This document shows, piece after piece, positions 12,101 through 25,600 of a stretch of 64,000 nt of DNA. The DNA comes from Stropharia rugosoannulata. Its lineage: Eukaryota > Basidiomycota > Agaricomycetes > Agaricales > Strophariaceae. The stretch covers positions 2,108,001 to 2,172,000 of the forward strand of contig JANCIK010000002.1 of NCBI GenBank assembly GCA_028532985.1, given 5' to 3'. Every line of letters begins with the position of its first letter. Positions within the stretch are counted from its first letter, which is position 1. Both the position numbers and the translations under genes were made by a program. The notes under the pieces were generated by a model. The model saw only the letters and a program-made list of their open reading frames with translations. It had not been told where the DNA came from and did not search any database.

Positions 12101-15100
12101 TCTATGTTTGGCAAGGTATAGATCTTAGTCAATGCGTTGAAACATACATCCAGCAGTTCGTGTTTGCGAGCGACATGAGCAAAGCGATTGATAATCCAAG
12201 CGGTCTCGTGGAAACCGCGGTATCCAAAGGTGTTCGAGTTATTTGGATTACCATGATTAGGAGTGGCAATGAGAGGCATGTACGCATTATTGATGAGACT
12301 GAAAACATTTTGCCGCCAGGAAACAAGATCACTCCAGATGTTAATGTCATCATATATATTGGGCAAGCGCTCACGCCAGGCTTGTAGCACCATCTTCAGT
12401 TCTGAAGATTTCTTTTCCAGATTTTGAGAAGTTGTCTGGGAAAGAGATCCAAATATCTGAACTGCTTCCTGCAATTCAACGAATTGTTGGAAGTGTTGTA
12501 GAAGCGGAATATGGGCGACCGACAGGTGTTGTGGTAAACCAACCCATTTACGCAGTGAGAGCTGCATAGCATCTTCCAAGAATCTGGTGAATTCCACATT
12601 TTTATCCAGAGCGGCTGGCTGCTTGAGTAGAGATATATAAGCCTCAAAAACTCGACGGCGGGGTGTAGGAATTTCTGGCAGGAGGTTGATTTGTTCCTCT
12701 AGACTGTCCTTGTTATCGTTCCAATCCTTTGTTCGCCATGCACATTCCAGCATGAGCTCTTGATTGCCTTCACCCTTAGCAAAATCGTACAATATGTCCC
12801 AGTGCTGCAACTTTTCCGCAGCAAGGATCCAGTGGTCTTCCCATAAGCAAAATTCCGCTTCCGAGAAAGGAATAGCGCCGGCTCGCACTCGATTCTGAGC
12901 AGATTCATAAGTCAAAGCAGCTTGTTCCCACATTCCGGCCTGTTCATAGGCGAGTCCAGTATTCGTTTCAATACGAATTGACCTCCTTCGCCAAAGTCCA
13001 TAAAACATATCTTCCTCTGCAAGTTCAGCGTATACATCGGCCAAAGAGTCGTATATGTGGTCAGTAATGGTTACTTCGTCGTCTTTGGTATAGTCAAGTG
13101 ACTTTTCCAGAATTTCCAATCCAATGTGCCACGCTCCAAATGTTTTTGCAAGGAATTTTACGAGATGTGGAGGAAGGATCATAGGAGGGCTGCAACTATG
13201 GATGCCAGTGAGCAACGTTTGGATGACGTTAGGCCGCAAAGACGCCTGTTTTGTGTGGTAATCTTTGCTGAGTAAAATGACCATATGGTTTGTTATCTCG
13301 GTCTGCTCTCGCCTAGTTAAGCATGACCAGATAGCAGGAAATACTGATACCCATGTCTCATGTGCAGCCTGAGGATCTAGGAACAAAAGCCGTTGGGTTG
13401 GACGTATGATACTTTGCACTTGAGGCCTAGATATGATATTTGACGGCGTACTCAATTGACGTCGCTCGTAATGGGCAGGAAGGTCGACGTCAGTTGCTCC
13501 AAGTATAAGGTGCAGAGCAAGATATATCCAGTTATGATCGGCCAACGCGTCCCAACTTTGAACACCAAGAATATATGTAAGCCTGCCGAATAATGATCTT
13601 GGAACGCTGATATCCAGAAGATCCATAAAGCGTTCGCGCAAGCTTGAATCTTTAGCGCGACAACCTAGCAAAAACGACTGTTCTAAACGATTTGTCAGAT
13701 CGCTACGCCGTAATGTTGGTTCTGTGTAAATCTCATAGATGAGTTCTAGATAGGGATGGAAGATTACTTCCCCCCGGGTTTCATACAGAGTCATTTTTTG
13801 CAACAACTGAGCCTTTTCCTTCATGGTTGGATATGCTTCATGCTTATGCAATGCCCAATTCCTTGCTAGATCCAAAACATATCGACAAAGAGCCAAGCTT
13901 TTCGACTTATCCACAAAAACACAGAGTGTACTCAATAGCCAACGGCGCTGGTCTCCAAGAAAAGCAACAGAGATCTGACAGATGTCAAGAATAGTGGTGA
14001 CCAGGCGTACATTAGCCTCATAACCTGGTGTGGCCGGCGATGAATGTATATGATCTTTTGTGAGTTTACTGAGGAGCTTCATAAGAGGTTGGCTGAAGGG
14101 TTCGATGCGCTCCGGTATAACTCGCACGACCGATTTCAGCATGCCGAGTACACCAGGCAGTGAAGTTGAGTTCCGCAAGCCTTCTCCAATTGAGGAGTAA
14201 ACGTAGGTGTGAAAATCTGACAACTCGGAGTGTTGCTCTTCTTCTTCCTTTGGCAAGGGATACAGAGTGATGAGTTTGTCGAAAATGGGTTGTAGGGTCT
14301 CGTTTAATGTGTGGTCATCAGCTAATAGACCTTTGCGAACAAGTTTCTGGAGAATAGCTGCATTCGACGTATACCATGTTTCGGGCTGGTCAGCAGCTAT
14401 GACTTGCAATACTTTTGCTGATGACAAAGCTTGTGCTACAGCACTGGGATTATCACTAGGCAAGTCAGTCTGCACATACGTGAGTCAATACACTTCTTAA
14501 AGAATATCGGTGTCATACCTCAAGTATGCGAGAGAAAAACCGCAAACCAACAGTAACATCGGTCCAACCATTAGGTCCACCGATAAGTTGTAGTAGAGCG
14601 AGTGCTTTAGGTAGAAGTGTCGCTCTCGATGGAGGATCATGTGTTACAGTTGAAAGACGAACAAGATAGCTGACCATGTTCTCTCGCAGGCTCAAAGGGG
14701 TCAACCAGTAAGAATCATCCTGTCGTTGATCCTCTGGTTGCGGCGTCCCCCTTTTGACATTCTGCATGGCACGTTCTTCCCAATTAAAGATTACCTGCAG
14801 TATGTCGACGGATAGCAGGCGGGTGTCCAGAGCGGCAGATCCAGTCATTCCAAGCTTGTTAAGAGTATTCGCAATATGTGGTACAAACAGGGAGCGTACT
14901 GGGAAAAATAAGTCGGGTTGTTTGACAATCAGATGGTATACAGTAATAGTCGCAACAAGCCCTTCTTCTGCCAATAGCCGTCGCGTTGACTTTGCCCAGG
15001 AAGGGGGACCCGGCTGGCTAGGATCGGCCTTGGGAAGCGAAGGTGCAAGGGTTGCCAACGCTTCTTGCCGCAGCGCAGCTCGACCATCAGGATGAGGCAT

Positions 15101-18100
15101 ATGTAATAGCCCAGACCAGGCGCGCAGTATAAACTTTTCGGGAGTGGGAAATGCTGCAAAAAAGCGAGCAGTGAGCAGGTAAGCTGTCTGTTTAACAATG
15201 ATGTCATCGTTAGAGGTTATGAAAGACCAGGCAAATTTCATGATGTCCTTTCTAACGTCATCCAGAAGATGTGGATAGTATTGAACCAAGACGACGGTAA
15301 ACTGAAGTATTTCAACGCGGAAGGTATCGTCGCCATCTGCATAAGCTCCTTCATCATTCATAGGTCGCCAGACTATTCGGTGTATATGATGAATGAAATC
15401 TGCGTCTATAAGGTGATCTTTCATCTGGGTAGCATTGATGAGAAGAATCGGAGAGATGATGTAGTGCATGACATAAGTCTTCTGAGAAAGACTATACTGG
15501 GGGCTTATAAACCATGTAATGAAACGCATGAGGATATTGCGCTTGAAAAATATATCTTTGCTTAAAGCAATATGTTCATACAGAAATTTGGTCACATCGG
15601 TGACATCCGTGCCAAGGTTGAAGGTATAGACAGACGTTATCTCGAAAATGAGATCAATACGAGGCGACTCCCTCAAGGATTTGATGAAGACAGACAGCAT
15701 CAAAGAACATCTGTTGGTCACATCCGTCATGTCAGATGCCAGCCTTTCTGGAGGTGGAGGATTTGTGTGCCAGAGCTCAACCACGGCATCAATTACATAG
15801 CCATTCTGCGTCACCCATAAAGGCACCAGACCTGTCAGGTCGTCGAACAAACTGAGAACAGCAGTAACAACGTTCTTGTTCCCTAATCTCAGCCGATTAA
15901 CGAGGACAGGTGTACGCGATACTAACTCGCGGAGAACATTAGGGGCCAGATTAGCTTGGAGGATACTGCGTAATGTACGCAATTGTCTGGGATATTCCAA
16001 ATGCTGCAGAAACAAATCAACACCTTCTGCTGGATAACGGTCGAGATATTTAGCCAGGGGTTCGGAGAACGGACTTCTCGTCGAAAAGTGCATCTGCGCT
16101 TCTGTCTGAACGATAGCATTTACAAGGGGCTCAAGGAATATGTTCGCAGCTGACGGAAGAAGATGAAAAATGTTGGCAAGGCGGACGAGCTTGGTGATGC
16201 CTTCATTATCTGCGAGGGATAGCTTGGACGATTCTTGCAGAAGTTGAGGATCGGCCACTATCCGAAAATGATCTAGTAGCTTGTGACCTATCTCAACTTT
16301 GAAATAATTGGTCAATAGTTCCAGTAACCGAGCTAATCCTTCCAATCCAGCAACAGAGAGTCGTTTGGGGTCTGCTAGATTCATAAGAATTGGACGCAAA
16401 CCAGTCTGCAACAATTCCCTCGGAAGTCGGTTTTGATGAGTTAGTACCATCCGAAGACCTTCATGGGCAACATCTTTGACTTCTGGGGCAGGGGAATAAA
16501 GCGACTTGAAGTACAAGCCAGTTACTCTGCGTTGGCCAACAAAATTAAATAATATGCCAGCTGAGTATTAACACAAAAGAACATACCTCTGACGGGTTTG
16601 ATGTTGCCGCGAAAAGAAATCAGTCAACGGCATCGAGGCGGTTAACAATTTAATGCATGCCACTCGAAGCTTAACAACTTCAAGGCTTCCCTGGCGAAGA
16701 TTTCTAGGGCCTAGTAGTTGTGTATCATCTGCATCAGCCAGCGCCAACGTTTCGTGGAGAAGGCGAAGGAGCTCGTCGTTGAGATCCACCAAAGGTGGTT
16801 CCAAACTGACACAATAACGAACTGCTTCAATCATGCCTATTTGTTTGGAAAATGGCAGCGCTCGTAAGGGTTTTGTGAAGATACCCATTAACATGCGGTC
16901 TCGATGGGGCATGAGAAGTTCATGAGCAGGTTTACCGCTTAAATTGACAAGCAGCCCAATGCATCTTTGAGCAGCTTGGCGCACCAAAGGATTGGGGCTT
17001 TGAAGCTCTGGAAAGAAGATGCCTACTGTATGAAACAACTTGTTGCGAGCTTGAGGAGCAGGGGATTCCTGGTACGGATCCGGAGACGTGTTACTGATAC
17101 GAAGGACCGTCATCAATACATCGATAACGCCGTCAACGTCTCGGGGAAGGTCGGATGGGAGATCTTTAAGAATGTGTAAGAGAGTACGATACAAGTCAAC
17201 TTCGCGATCCATGATCCACTTCGAGCCCAGAATTGGCGTCCTGGCCATGATTTTGATACCATTACATCCAGCACTTTTTCTGGTCCATGGATCATCAAGA
17301 CATAAAGCTGTAAACCGATTTGCTATCTGATGAAGAATTACAAGGGTTTCTTGCTGGGTAGAACTTAGCCGTGGAGCCGTGACAAGATCATCCACAATTG
17401 CACAAATAACCGCATAGGCTTTTTCTGCATGTTCTGGCTGATCTCGCGCAAGTGCATGCGGGAAAGCATCAAGATAACAAGAAAGGAGTGCGCTTGAAGT
17501 TGGGCGGGTACCTGTTTCTCGAGAATGACAGCGCTTCAGCTCGACTTCAAAAATGGCCTTCCCTAATTTGCGTATAAATGCTTCTGCCTTATCTTGAAGA
17601 TCTGTTATATGTAGAGCATCAAATAACCCCTCAAGCCCATTGACAAATGTATCTTCCACATTGCGCCCATTAACGCCCTGCCAGGTAGATTAGTATCATA
17701 ATGTATGTATTTTTTAAATAAATAAAAATGTGTACCTCATAGAAAAAAATTGAAAGACAATTTTCTAAGTAACTGTAGGCATGAGAAGCATCTATCGAGG
17801 TCGCTTTACTGATTTGTCGCGATGCCAAACGGGCAACTGGCCCCATTTGAATCTGCTCAATCATGCCACTGAAAGATATAGTGAGCTTTGCTGGTTCGGA
17901 ATGATGCTGATAACTTAATGCAGGTTCTTTCGTGAGGAGCCGCCTGTTACGACCTCCAAGTTTCCCCAAAATTCGTATGGTCGTATGAGCGGGATGATGT
18001 GAGGCTGGAAGAGGTTTCAAATGACTGAATAATGCTTCCATGAGATCCCGTAGTACGGTGCTAAGAGTGGGATCCAGAAAATCTGGAGTGAGATTGTCAA

Positions 18101-20674
18101 TACATAGTTCCAAAGTTCGTAGGCCTTGTGAAACAAGATCTGGGTTGCCCTTTAGCGCCAGAGCTAAGGGTTGCATTAGATATGTGAGGTGAGGAAGAAG
18201 GTGAGTCAATCGCAATGGAACTGTAAGACAAAGTTCTACGACCATATCGCGTGTTTGTCCCTCCGACGAAAGCAGCTGTCGATTTAAGCTTTCTAGCATG
18301 TCTGGTAGAAGAGGCACAACTGCGTTGTATAGAAGTTCATATCGACCTCCCCCCACACCGATAGCTCTGAAAAGAGCTCGGAGAAGATGGAAATAATGAG
18401 TGGGCTTCTTAGCCTTGGCCGCCAAGGGGAAGCAATCCATGAGCAGTTTGCTGACATGAGAAGCAAGTATTGCTTCATTCGTGGCCGGGTGGGAGGCAAC
18501 GGCTCCAAATGCCATCTTGTACAAGCGAATCGTCGCTGCAGCAGTCAAGTCATCGTAGTCGCCTAGGAGAGGCAAGCGATCAACCAGGAACCGGAGAACA
18601 ATGGCCAAGAGAGTTGCTGAAGTTGAATCTTTGGTAAAGAGATTTTGGCAGACATTAAGGAGCATGATCCTATATTTCCCATGCTCGAAGAAGAATTCCA
18701 TTTTGTGTGTCCAGACTTCTTGAAAAACATGGAGATTGACTTCCATCAAGGCATGACCAAACCATTCTATAGGTTCAGTCTGTTCTGGTACCCGTGGGTC
18801 CGATTCAAACAAAGACATGCATCGCACGGAGGCTTCAAAGAAACGGAAGATCAGACTTCCGTCTGGTGGTTGTGCCTCACATTTCTTCAAGGCTTGAAGG
18901 CAGACACGAAAGCCATGTAGCAGTGTCCTGAAAACATTTCGCGAGTCTAATAACAGAATGTCACAAATAACTCAAATGAATATAATTAATATCACGATAC
19001 CATGTATCACTTCTTCCGGTTTTTCAACCAGATATACAGCTGCACCGATGGGCCGAGATTTTTCAATGAAGGAGAGCTCAGCAAGATTTGTTGTATTTAT
19101 GGACGTCTTCTGTTTATTGCGTTCCAGTGCCGGGGAAACTTCTGCCTGAACTACACAGAGGCCTTCAAGTCTCTCCAAGCATGATTCAATAATGGTCTCC
19201 AATAAGCGCGCTGCACCTTGAGTTGATTCCTTAGCAATAATTGAATCTGCAAGCCCAAACATCATCTTTGCGAATAAGGTGTGCAAATTGAAGGATAGAG
19301 CTGGATTGTGCATCAGCGAGGAATACACATGAACGATTCGTTCCAGCTGTGGCGCTGTTAATTCGCTACGAACATGATGAACAAGATCTGCAACTGCGGT
19401 ATAGACATTATTTCTAGAGTATGCAAGATTAGATTGATGCTGAAACAAGAGCAGCATGAATACCTTAATGCTTCTTTGGTAGCTATTCCTCTGCCCAACA
19501 ACACTCTTTCGTCGAAAAGCTTGTCTAGCCTGCTGAATAGAGCTCGTCGATATGGTGTCCCCATCAAATGGCGGAAAACCACCATCAATTCCTACTTTCA
19601 TTTAACAATATGCAACAGATAGCTATAGTAAAGACTGACCCTTCTCATCGCAATACCATTAGGAGGGCAGTCTTGAAGTAACCGCAACGCGCTCAGAATG
19701 AGCTCTTCGCCATGAGAATCGGCGAGTTCAGTAGAATACCGCATGACGTATGCAAGGTAAGAAAGCATCTACAAAACAGTGTAAATATCAGCATGTTAGA
19801 TTTGCAATGTTTCTCACCTTGATTTGAGCTTGAATGAAATCTCCATAGAGGTTCACATTCTTCATCGACAGAGCCACACCATCCCATATACCACCCATCG
19901 CTTCAAATTCGGTTCGTGCTTTATGTTGAACTGGCGATTCGAGAGCTAACACTTCGAATGCGTAGTTGCTTGAGCTCAGGATAGTCGGAGCCAGATTCTT
20001 CTGTATTTGTGACATCATAACCATTACCATGCCCATTTCTCCCAATACTTTGAAGCTGCGCAAAGCAGGTAAAGCCGTGGTCACGTCCGCAAGCGGGGAG
20101 TCGTCTGAAAGATATTGATCGACTAAGTTTTTCATATTTTGGTATGCTTCTTGAAAGGTGTGGACAAATTCGTTAACCCCCTCCTCGGTTACATAACGAT
20201 AGCTTCGAACCAGGTCCACTAAGGTTTTGCAAGCGGTTTGTCCGTTATCTTCATTGTCGTTACGGATAACGTGCAGCATACATGAAAACATGCTGCCAAC
20301 ATGGACGCGTATGGACTCATTGACAGGTAGCCTGTTGAAAATTTCGAACAACACGCGACGGTACTGATATTCCGATGACTCTTTGTGAAAAGCCGGTTCG
20401 CCATTGCGGAGTAATTCGATTAAAGGCCTCACGATGTTAGGCAAAGCGCGTGCGGATTCAGAGTCTCGTAGGTTGTCTAACATTTCTCTTATTTCGCATG
20501 CCAATGTCTGTCTAACGCGAAATTCTGAGTAGAGAATTAAGAATCTGTGCAGGGATTGAATATAGATGCATAAAACAAACCTATAGTAGGATCGGCCATG
20601 CGAGAAACTCTGACCTCGATGTCAGACATGGCAGAGGAGTTAGGTGTATGGCTCATTGGTGATGGGGTAGCCAT
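9101..20674 (-). CDS. TRA1: Tra1/TRRAP, giant PIKK-family pseudokinase of SAGA and NuA4
   Basis: Activator-binding scaffold of the SAGA and NuA4 acetyltransferase complexes. The start at 20674 gives MATPSPMSHTPNSSAMSDIE. Most of the 11.6-kb gene encodes HEAT repeats, including three exons of about 1.1-3 kb (11500-14475, 14513-16516, 16568-17659). The FAT domain is clear in the 3' half (AEFYTLKGMFHSRLNRNEEA, AWAEWGRFSDRVFKEFPNDL). The PI3K-like domain follows (RLTLHGSDNSKTSF, EARGMSREQP, MVPDDVL). The kinase catalytic loop reads SSRHPSRFQISRSTG and the DFG position reads MTELLPG, so the catalytic residues are absent, as in all Tra1 proteins. The protein ends with a FATC domain (GATNPLQLAKMGELYQPWF) and TAA at 9101-9103. 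Estimated size is about 3.5 thousand residues. Identification is very firm; exact exon joins were not all worked out. Confidence 0.95.
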
Positions 20675-21179
20675 GTTCACAAGGCATGAGTAGGCGCAGA
20701 GAGGGCAGAAAAGGATTCTACCCCGCTGGGAACGGGAAAGGCTAAGTAAGTAAATGCGAAGTAAATGATCAAGACCCTCAACTACTGTATGTACTTGCAT
20801 GATACACGTGACTGGCAGGAGGCCGGGCCCGGGTCCGGCCAAGGGCCGCTGGAAGGGCGCTACTGCACAAGTTGCTGTCAAGTTGCTGTAATCCATTTGA
20901 TTTTGACAATTTGACGACGTACATTATTACGCGCACTGAATTGCATACACAGGACTCGACAGGAACTCAGCCACCTCATTCAACCACAGGAGTAGTAGAC
21001 ATTCAAGAACTACCCAAAACCCTTGAAATATCCTAGGGCTAGTAGTTGACTGGTACGGTATCTCATTGCTCCCAACAACCAACTCGACATTGATCAATAG
21101 GCAAGATTGCGCACCTTGCAATTATTTTCACTCTAAGCGCTGGAGTAGCATATCGTAGTACGACAGTTAACGCCCGAAG
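20675..21179. promoter_or_regulatory. Divergent promoter region, TRA1 / CTNNBL1
   Basis: 505 bp between two divergent start codons. It contains a GC-rich near-palindrome at 20821-20840 within which CGG-N8-CCG (20824-20837) resembles a Zn2Cys6 dimer site. No TATA box is obvious. Open frames here (for example 20927-21121 -) have no recognisable content. Confidence 0.45.
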
Positions 21180-23607
21180 ATGGATATAGACAAACTTTTC
21201 AAGGTAATGGAGAATTGTTTCTATTTGAACTTCTTGTTTGTTTACCTGGACTGTAGGTTCCTAAACTTCCCATAGGGATGAATAAACGCAAACTTCCAGA
21301 TAATCCTACCCCTGAAGTGTTAAAGAAACTGAAAATGGATGGAGATTTTTCGTCGCCTGCTGGGATTGTGTCGTCTCTTAACAAACCGGAGTCTAAACCT
21401 CAGGGGAGTGCGCGGAGAGCAACTGTCGAAGATGAGGATGAGGAATTAGAAAGTTTCCGGCATGAAATTGCACCAGGTGGCGACGCCGACTATTTTAAAG
21501 AAGAAGACGAAGAAGGGCGTTTCTTTGGAGGCGGTTTAACATCAGAGCAGAAAGAAATATTGAATATATTTGAGAAATCCGAAGGACAGTCCATGAATGA
21601 AGAGGTGAGAGTTTTCTGTTCATGAAAGTAGCACTTTTCATTGATTCTATATGGATGCACAGATACAACAACTTTCCATGACCCAGCTGCGCAGATCTTT
21701 TCAGAACTTCGAACGCGCCGTCAATAAAAATCAAGACCAACGCTCCAAATATCCTAATGACCCTTCTAAGTAAGCTCTTCTGTGGCTCTTGCATACCTCT
21801 GTTCACATTGGTCAACTACAGATTTATTGACTCAGAAGCCGACTTGGACAGCGCCATCAAGTCAATGTTGCCTCTTTCGCAAGAACCATCATTAGCATAC
21901 CCAGAATTAGTGAAGTCAGGCATACTAAACATGATTGTTGGCCTGCTCACCCATGAAAACGTGGACATCGTAATCGATGTCATAGAGTTAATTTATGAGC
22001 TTACGGACGAAGATGCAGACGTTGACATTGAAAATGAAGAACAAAATGAAGACGAAGAAGCTCTGAAGATGCTTGCAGATGCCTTGGTATTATTTTCCCT
22101 GGTATATTGAATGATTGAATGAGTTAACAAGTAATATAGGTATCAAATGGTGCATTGGAATTATTGGTCGATAATCTCCCGCGTCTCAACGAACAAGAAG
22201 AGGCCGACAAACAGGGTGTCTTTCATGTCTTAGGTATGCAATCTCTGGAATACAATCTGCATCAACTCCAATAAATCAATGCAGGAATATTCGAGAATAT
22301 GCTAGGCCTTAACCCATCTTTGGCCACGGACGTATTTGCGAAGACCAAAATATTAGAGTGGTTATTGGCACGTATTCAAACAAAGACACACGACGAAAAT
22401 CGCTCCTACGCAGCTGAATTACTGCCTATATTCCTACAAAACAGCCAAACCAATAAGATCCTATTAGGAGATAAAAATGGGGTTGAAATCATCTTGAAAG
22501 TGCTCTCCGTAAGTCGCTATTTCTTTATAGTGAATGTCGTTGTCAAAACATCATCAGCAATTCCGCCGAAGAAACCCCGTGGATGCAGAAGAATCAGAGT
22601 TCATGGAAAATTTATTTGACACTTTGTGTTCCGCCCTCACTGAACCACATATTAAGAGACTTTTCATGGAAGCGGAAGGAACCGATCTAATGGTTTTGAT
22701 GATAAAGTAATTGACCCATTATTCGTAGTCATCTCGACTAACAGCGTACGCTTAATAGGGACAAACATGAATCAAGGTCGCGTTCCATCAAAGTGCTTGA
22801 TTATGCTATGTCTGGACAGCAAGGAGCGCAAGTTTGTGAAGCTCTGGTAGAGGCACAAGGGTTGAAACCTATATTTATGAGTTTATTGAATAAGGTGAGA
22901 AATATATGTCCTAGCTTTTCTGATATCTTAGGCAAACTGTTTAGGCGCCTAAACGTTCTAAATCAAACACTGAACCTGCTTCAGAAGACCTAGGTCATAT
23001 CCTGGGCATAATCTCCTCTTTGCTAACACATCTACCATCTGACTCGGCAAATCGTATTCGCCTTTTGGCCAAATTTGTGGAAAGGGATTACGAAAAGGTT
23101 GACAAACTTCTGGAAATCCGAGATGGTGCGAAGAAGCAACTTGACGTCAATGATGCAGCAGTCGCAGCACAAGAGGTAGTGGAACCAAGTCGGGTTGACA
23201 ATGACAAGTTACTCTTGTGCTCACAATAATCAAACAGGTTTTGGTTGAAACCGAAGACGAGCTCGATCCAGAGGAAGCTATTTATATTCGCAAACTGGAA
23301 AACGGCCTATTCACGCTTCAAACGGTTGATTATATATTGGCATGGTTGATGATGGAAGACGATGGAGTACGCGATTTCGCATCTTGGATTAGCACTATCA
23401 CTTATCGCCCAATTACTAGATCCGCAGTCATGCGTGCAAAATGCTATCTCGAAAAAATCAATCACTACAGGGCGTCTTGGAAACTCTGCGATTATATCAT
23501 AAACATGTAGATGCAGATAACGATACCAGCGATTCAGCGGGGATCCTCTCTCAGAAGGACATTTTACAATCCCTGATTATGGCTTTGGAACATGCAGAGT
23601 CGGTATA
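21180..23607 (+). CDS. CTNNBL1: Beta-catenin-like protein 1 homologue (ARM-repeat, spliceosome-associated)
   Basis: Nuclear ARM-repeat protein associated with the Prp19/CDC5L splicing complex. Exon 1 is tiny (MDIDKLFK), then GTAATGG..GTAG, then VPKLPIGMNKRKLPDNPTPE with a nuclear-signal-like KKLK. The family signature EEGRFFGGGLTSEQKEIL is present, followed by an ARM core (DSEADLDSAIKSMLPLSQEP, YPELVKSGILNMIVGLLTHE, NVDIVIDVIELIYELTDEDA). Near the end, a 53-nt intron at 23367-23419 must be removed to read DDG-IRSHACKMLSRKNQSLQG, then VLETLRLYHKHVDAD and the stop after EHAESV; reading through instead gives a false early stop at 23508. The stop at 23605-23607 lies only 58 bp from the stop of convergent UTP15. 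Confidence 0.9.
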
Positions 23608-23665
23608 AAAGTATCCCCGCCTAATCCACTATCCTCTCAAAGCTTCTACGTCGTGGAACAATACA

Positions 23666-25428
23666 TCAGGAACCTTGCAGAACCGTCGCCGACAAGATCA
23701 TGGTCAGGGCGCCCTTTGCCTTGATGATTTCGTCTTGGAATCGGATCTCCGCAGCTATTTTTTTACGTAGACGTAAGAAGAGAGCGTCAATTAGAGGAGC
23801 CTGCCCTATAACAACAGTATACATATCTGCGGCAGCTGGTATTAGACGAGCGTTGTTGGAAGAATGCATTTGAAGGCGTACCGAGGACCATACACGCAAT
23901 TATAACTACCAATTCGCCAAAACGATGATCCGCAACATATTTGAGTAGCAGTCGTAGAATGGGTTCTAAAAGAACATCGTCGCGGCCTGCTAATGCTATT
24001 CTTAATCCATCTCGATGTATTAGTTCTTGAATTAATGAAAACGTTATTCTCGGTGGGACATTCTAAAGTTCGCATTAGTTTTGTTTTATTGAGCCTGACA
24101 AGACAAACGACGTGCCTTTTTGAGAACAGAGTCGAGAGCTGCTGAATACTTGAAGTTTTTGAGATATTTGTCATACTCCTTCAACTTTTTAGATGTTTGC
24201 GTTTGTAGTCGTAATTCACCTTTATCTGGGCGGCTCTTGATAGAAAATTGGGCGTGTGTGACACCGTGTCCGACATTGATATCCGACAAAATCACTGGCA
24301 CCGATGCATAAGCTTGCTCTTGCTGCATTTCACTAGCTTTGAGATCTCTTCGGCGGATAGACAATGTACCATCAGACATTCCTCCAACAATATGAGTATC
24401 ATCAGGCTAATATGGTTATTCAATTAGTTGCTTAGATTTGACGAAAGACCTTCTCACCGAGATGGCAAGGCATAGAATTGGAGCCGGATAACGCATAGTG
24501 TGAAGCACTTTGTACGTGCTTACATCGTAAACTTTAACCATATGATCCAGACTGCCCGTCAGTAACCTGTTTCCTGATGAATTAAAGGTCAAAGAAGTGA
24601 TAGTTTTTTGGTGGTTTGATAGCGCTCTTCTGCATCTGCCGCCAGCAACAATGTCCCACACGCGAAGGATTGGACCTGCGCTAGACAGAGCTACAGTTCC
24701 CGAGGGAAACATTAATACTTGTTCAATGGGAACGCGATATGAGAGGGGTGAAGAGCCAGCCGTTGACATAGTCATTTCACATCGGCCAGACCGCGCATCG
24801 AAGAGCCGGACAGTAGAGTCATAAGATCCAGTTAAGACAAGATTGGGATTCGACGGCGAAACTTGACCTGAACGAACATAATCCGTGTGCTCTGTAAACG
24901 TCGTGATCGGGGTTTGGGAGGGCACATCCCATAATTTGACTGTTGTATCGTCGGAGCAAGAGAGAATATTGGTAGGGGATAAGGATGAAAACTTTGTAAC
25001 ATGCACTGGTTGCTTATGAGAATCCAAAGTCCGAAGAATAGCACGAGAGTTTATATCGAAGACCTATGCAGAGTTAAAGAGACCTCTAGCAACGGCTAGG
25101 TAGCATTACTTACCTGTATTAGTCCAGTATCATCACCAGCCACAACTAGTTTTCCATCTTCCCGTATGCAACCACTGCGAGCAACATCTTTGAATCGCGA
25201 TATAGTCTTCGTGAGTTTTTGAGTGCGTGGTGCATAAATTTGTACTCGAGTCGCAGCTGTTACAGCGTACTTATGCGGCCTTGACGGTGAAAAATGGACA
25301 GACGTGATGGGAGCATATTCCTTTACAAAGACTGGATGTTTGAATAGCCGCCAATACCTCGACTCTGCAGAATGTCTAGGATTTGGTGGACGCGGGTGAG
25401 CCTTCACTACAACAGGCTGGTAATCCAT
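23666..25428 (-). CDS. UTP15: U3 snoRNP / t-UTP subunit Utp15
   Basis: WD40 component of the small-subunit processome (t-UTP/UtpA), needed for 18S pre-rRNA transcription and processing in the nucleolus. The start at 25428 (MDYQPVVVKAHPRPPNPRHS) fits the family N-terminus; an in-frame ATG 39 nt upstream (25467) is less likely. WD repeats are seen as VHFSPSRPHKYAVTAATRVQ, REDGKLVVAGDDTGLIQV, SSLSPTNILSCSDDTTVKLW, YDSTVRLFDARSG and NRLLTGSLDHMVKVYDVSTY. The UTP15 C-terminal domain follows (ATQICCGSS-like exon, then RLIPAAADMYTVVIGQAPLI and a short tail to TGA at 23666). It is convergent with CTNNBL1 and divergent from TCTP. Confidence 0.9.
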
Positions 25429-25600
25429 GACCGGAATAGCAAGGCTGAGAAATGCTGAAGTACACAACTATCTAAGGAGTCTTCGGTTAATTTTGAGATG
25501 ATAGATTATGTAATTTTCCCTGTTTGGTTGATAAGATCAATCGATTCATTACACTGTCCACTTCCCAAGTTCTCATTAAATTTTCTCTCCTTCCACCATC
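25429..25600. promoter_or_regulatory. 172-bp divergent promoter, UTP15 / TCTP
   Basis: Only 172 bp separate the start codons of UTP15 (-) and TCTP (+). The plus strand has pyrimidine-rich runs just before the TCTP ATG (TTTTCTCTCCTTCCACCATC), typical of strongly expressed translation genes in fungi. Both products serve ribosome production or translation, so shared control is plausible but inferred. Confidence 0.6.
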
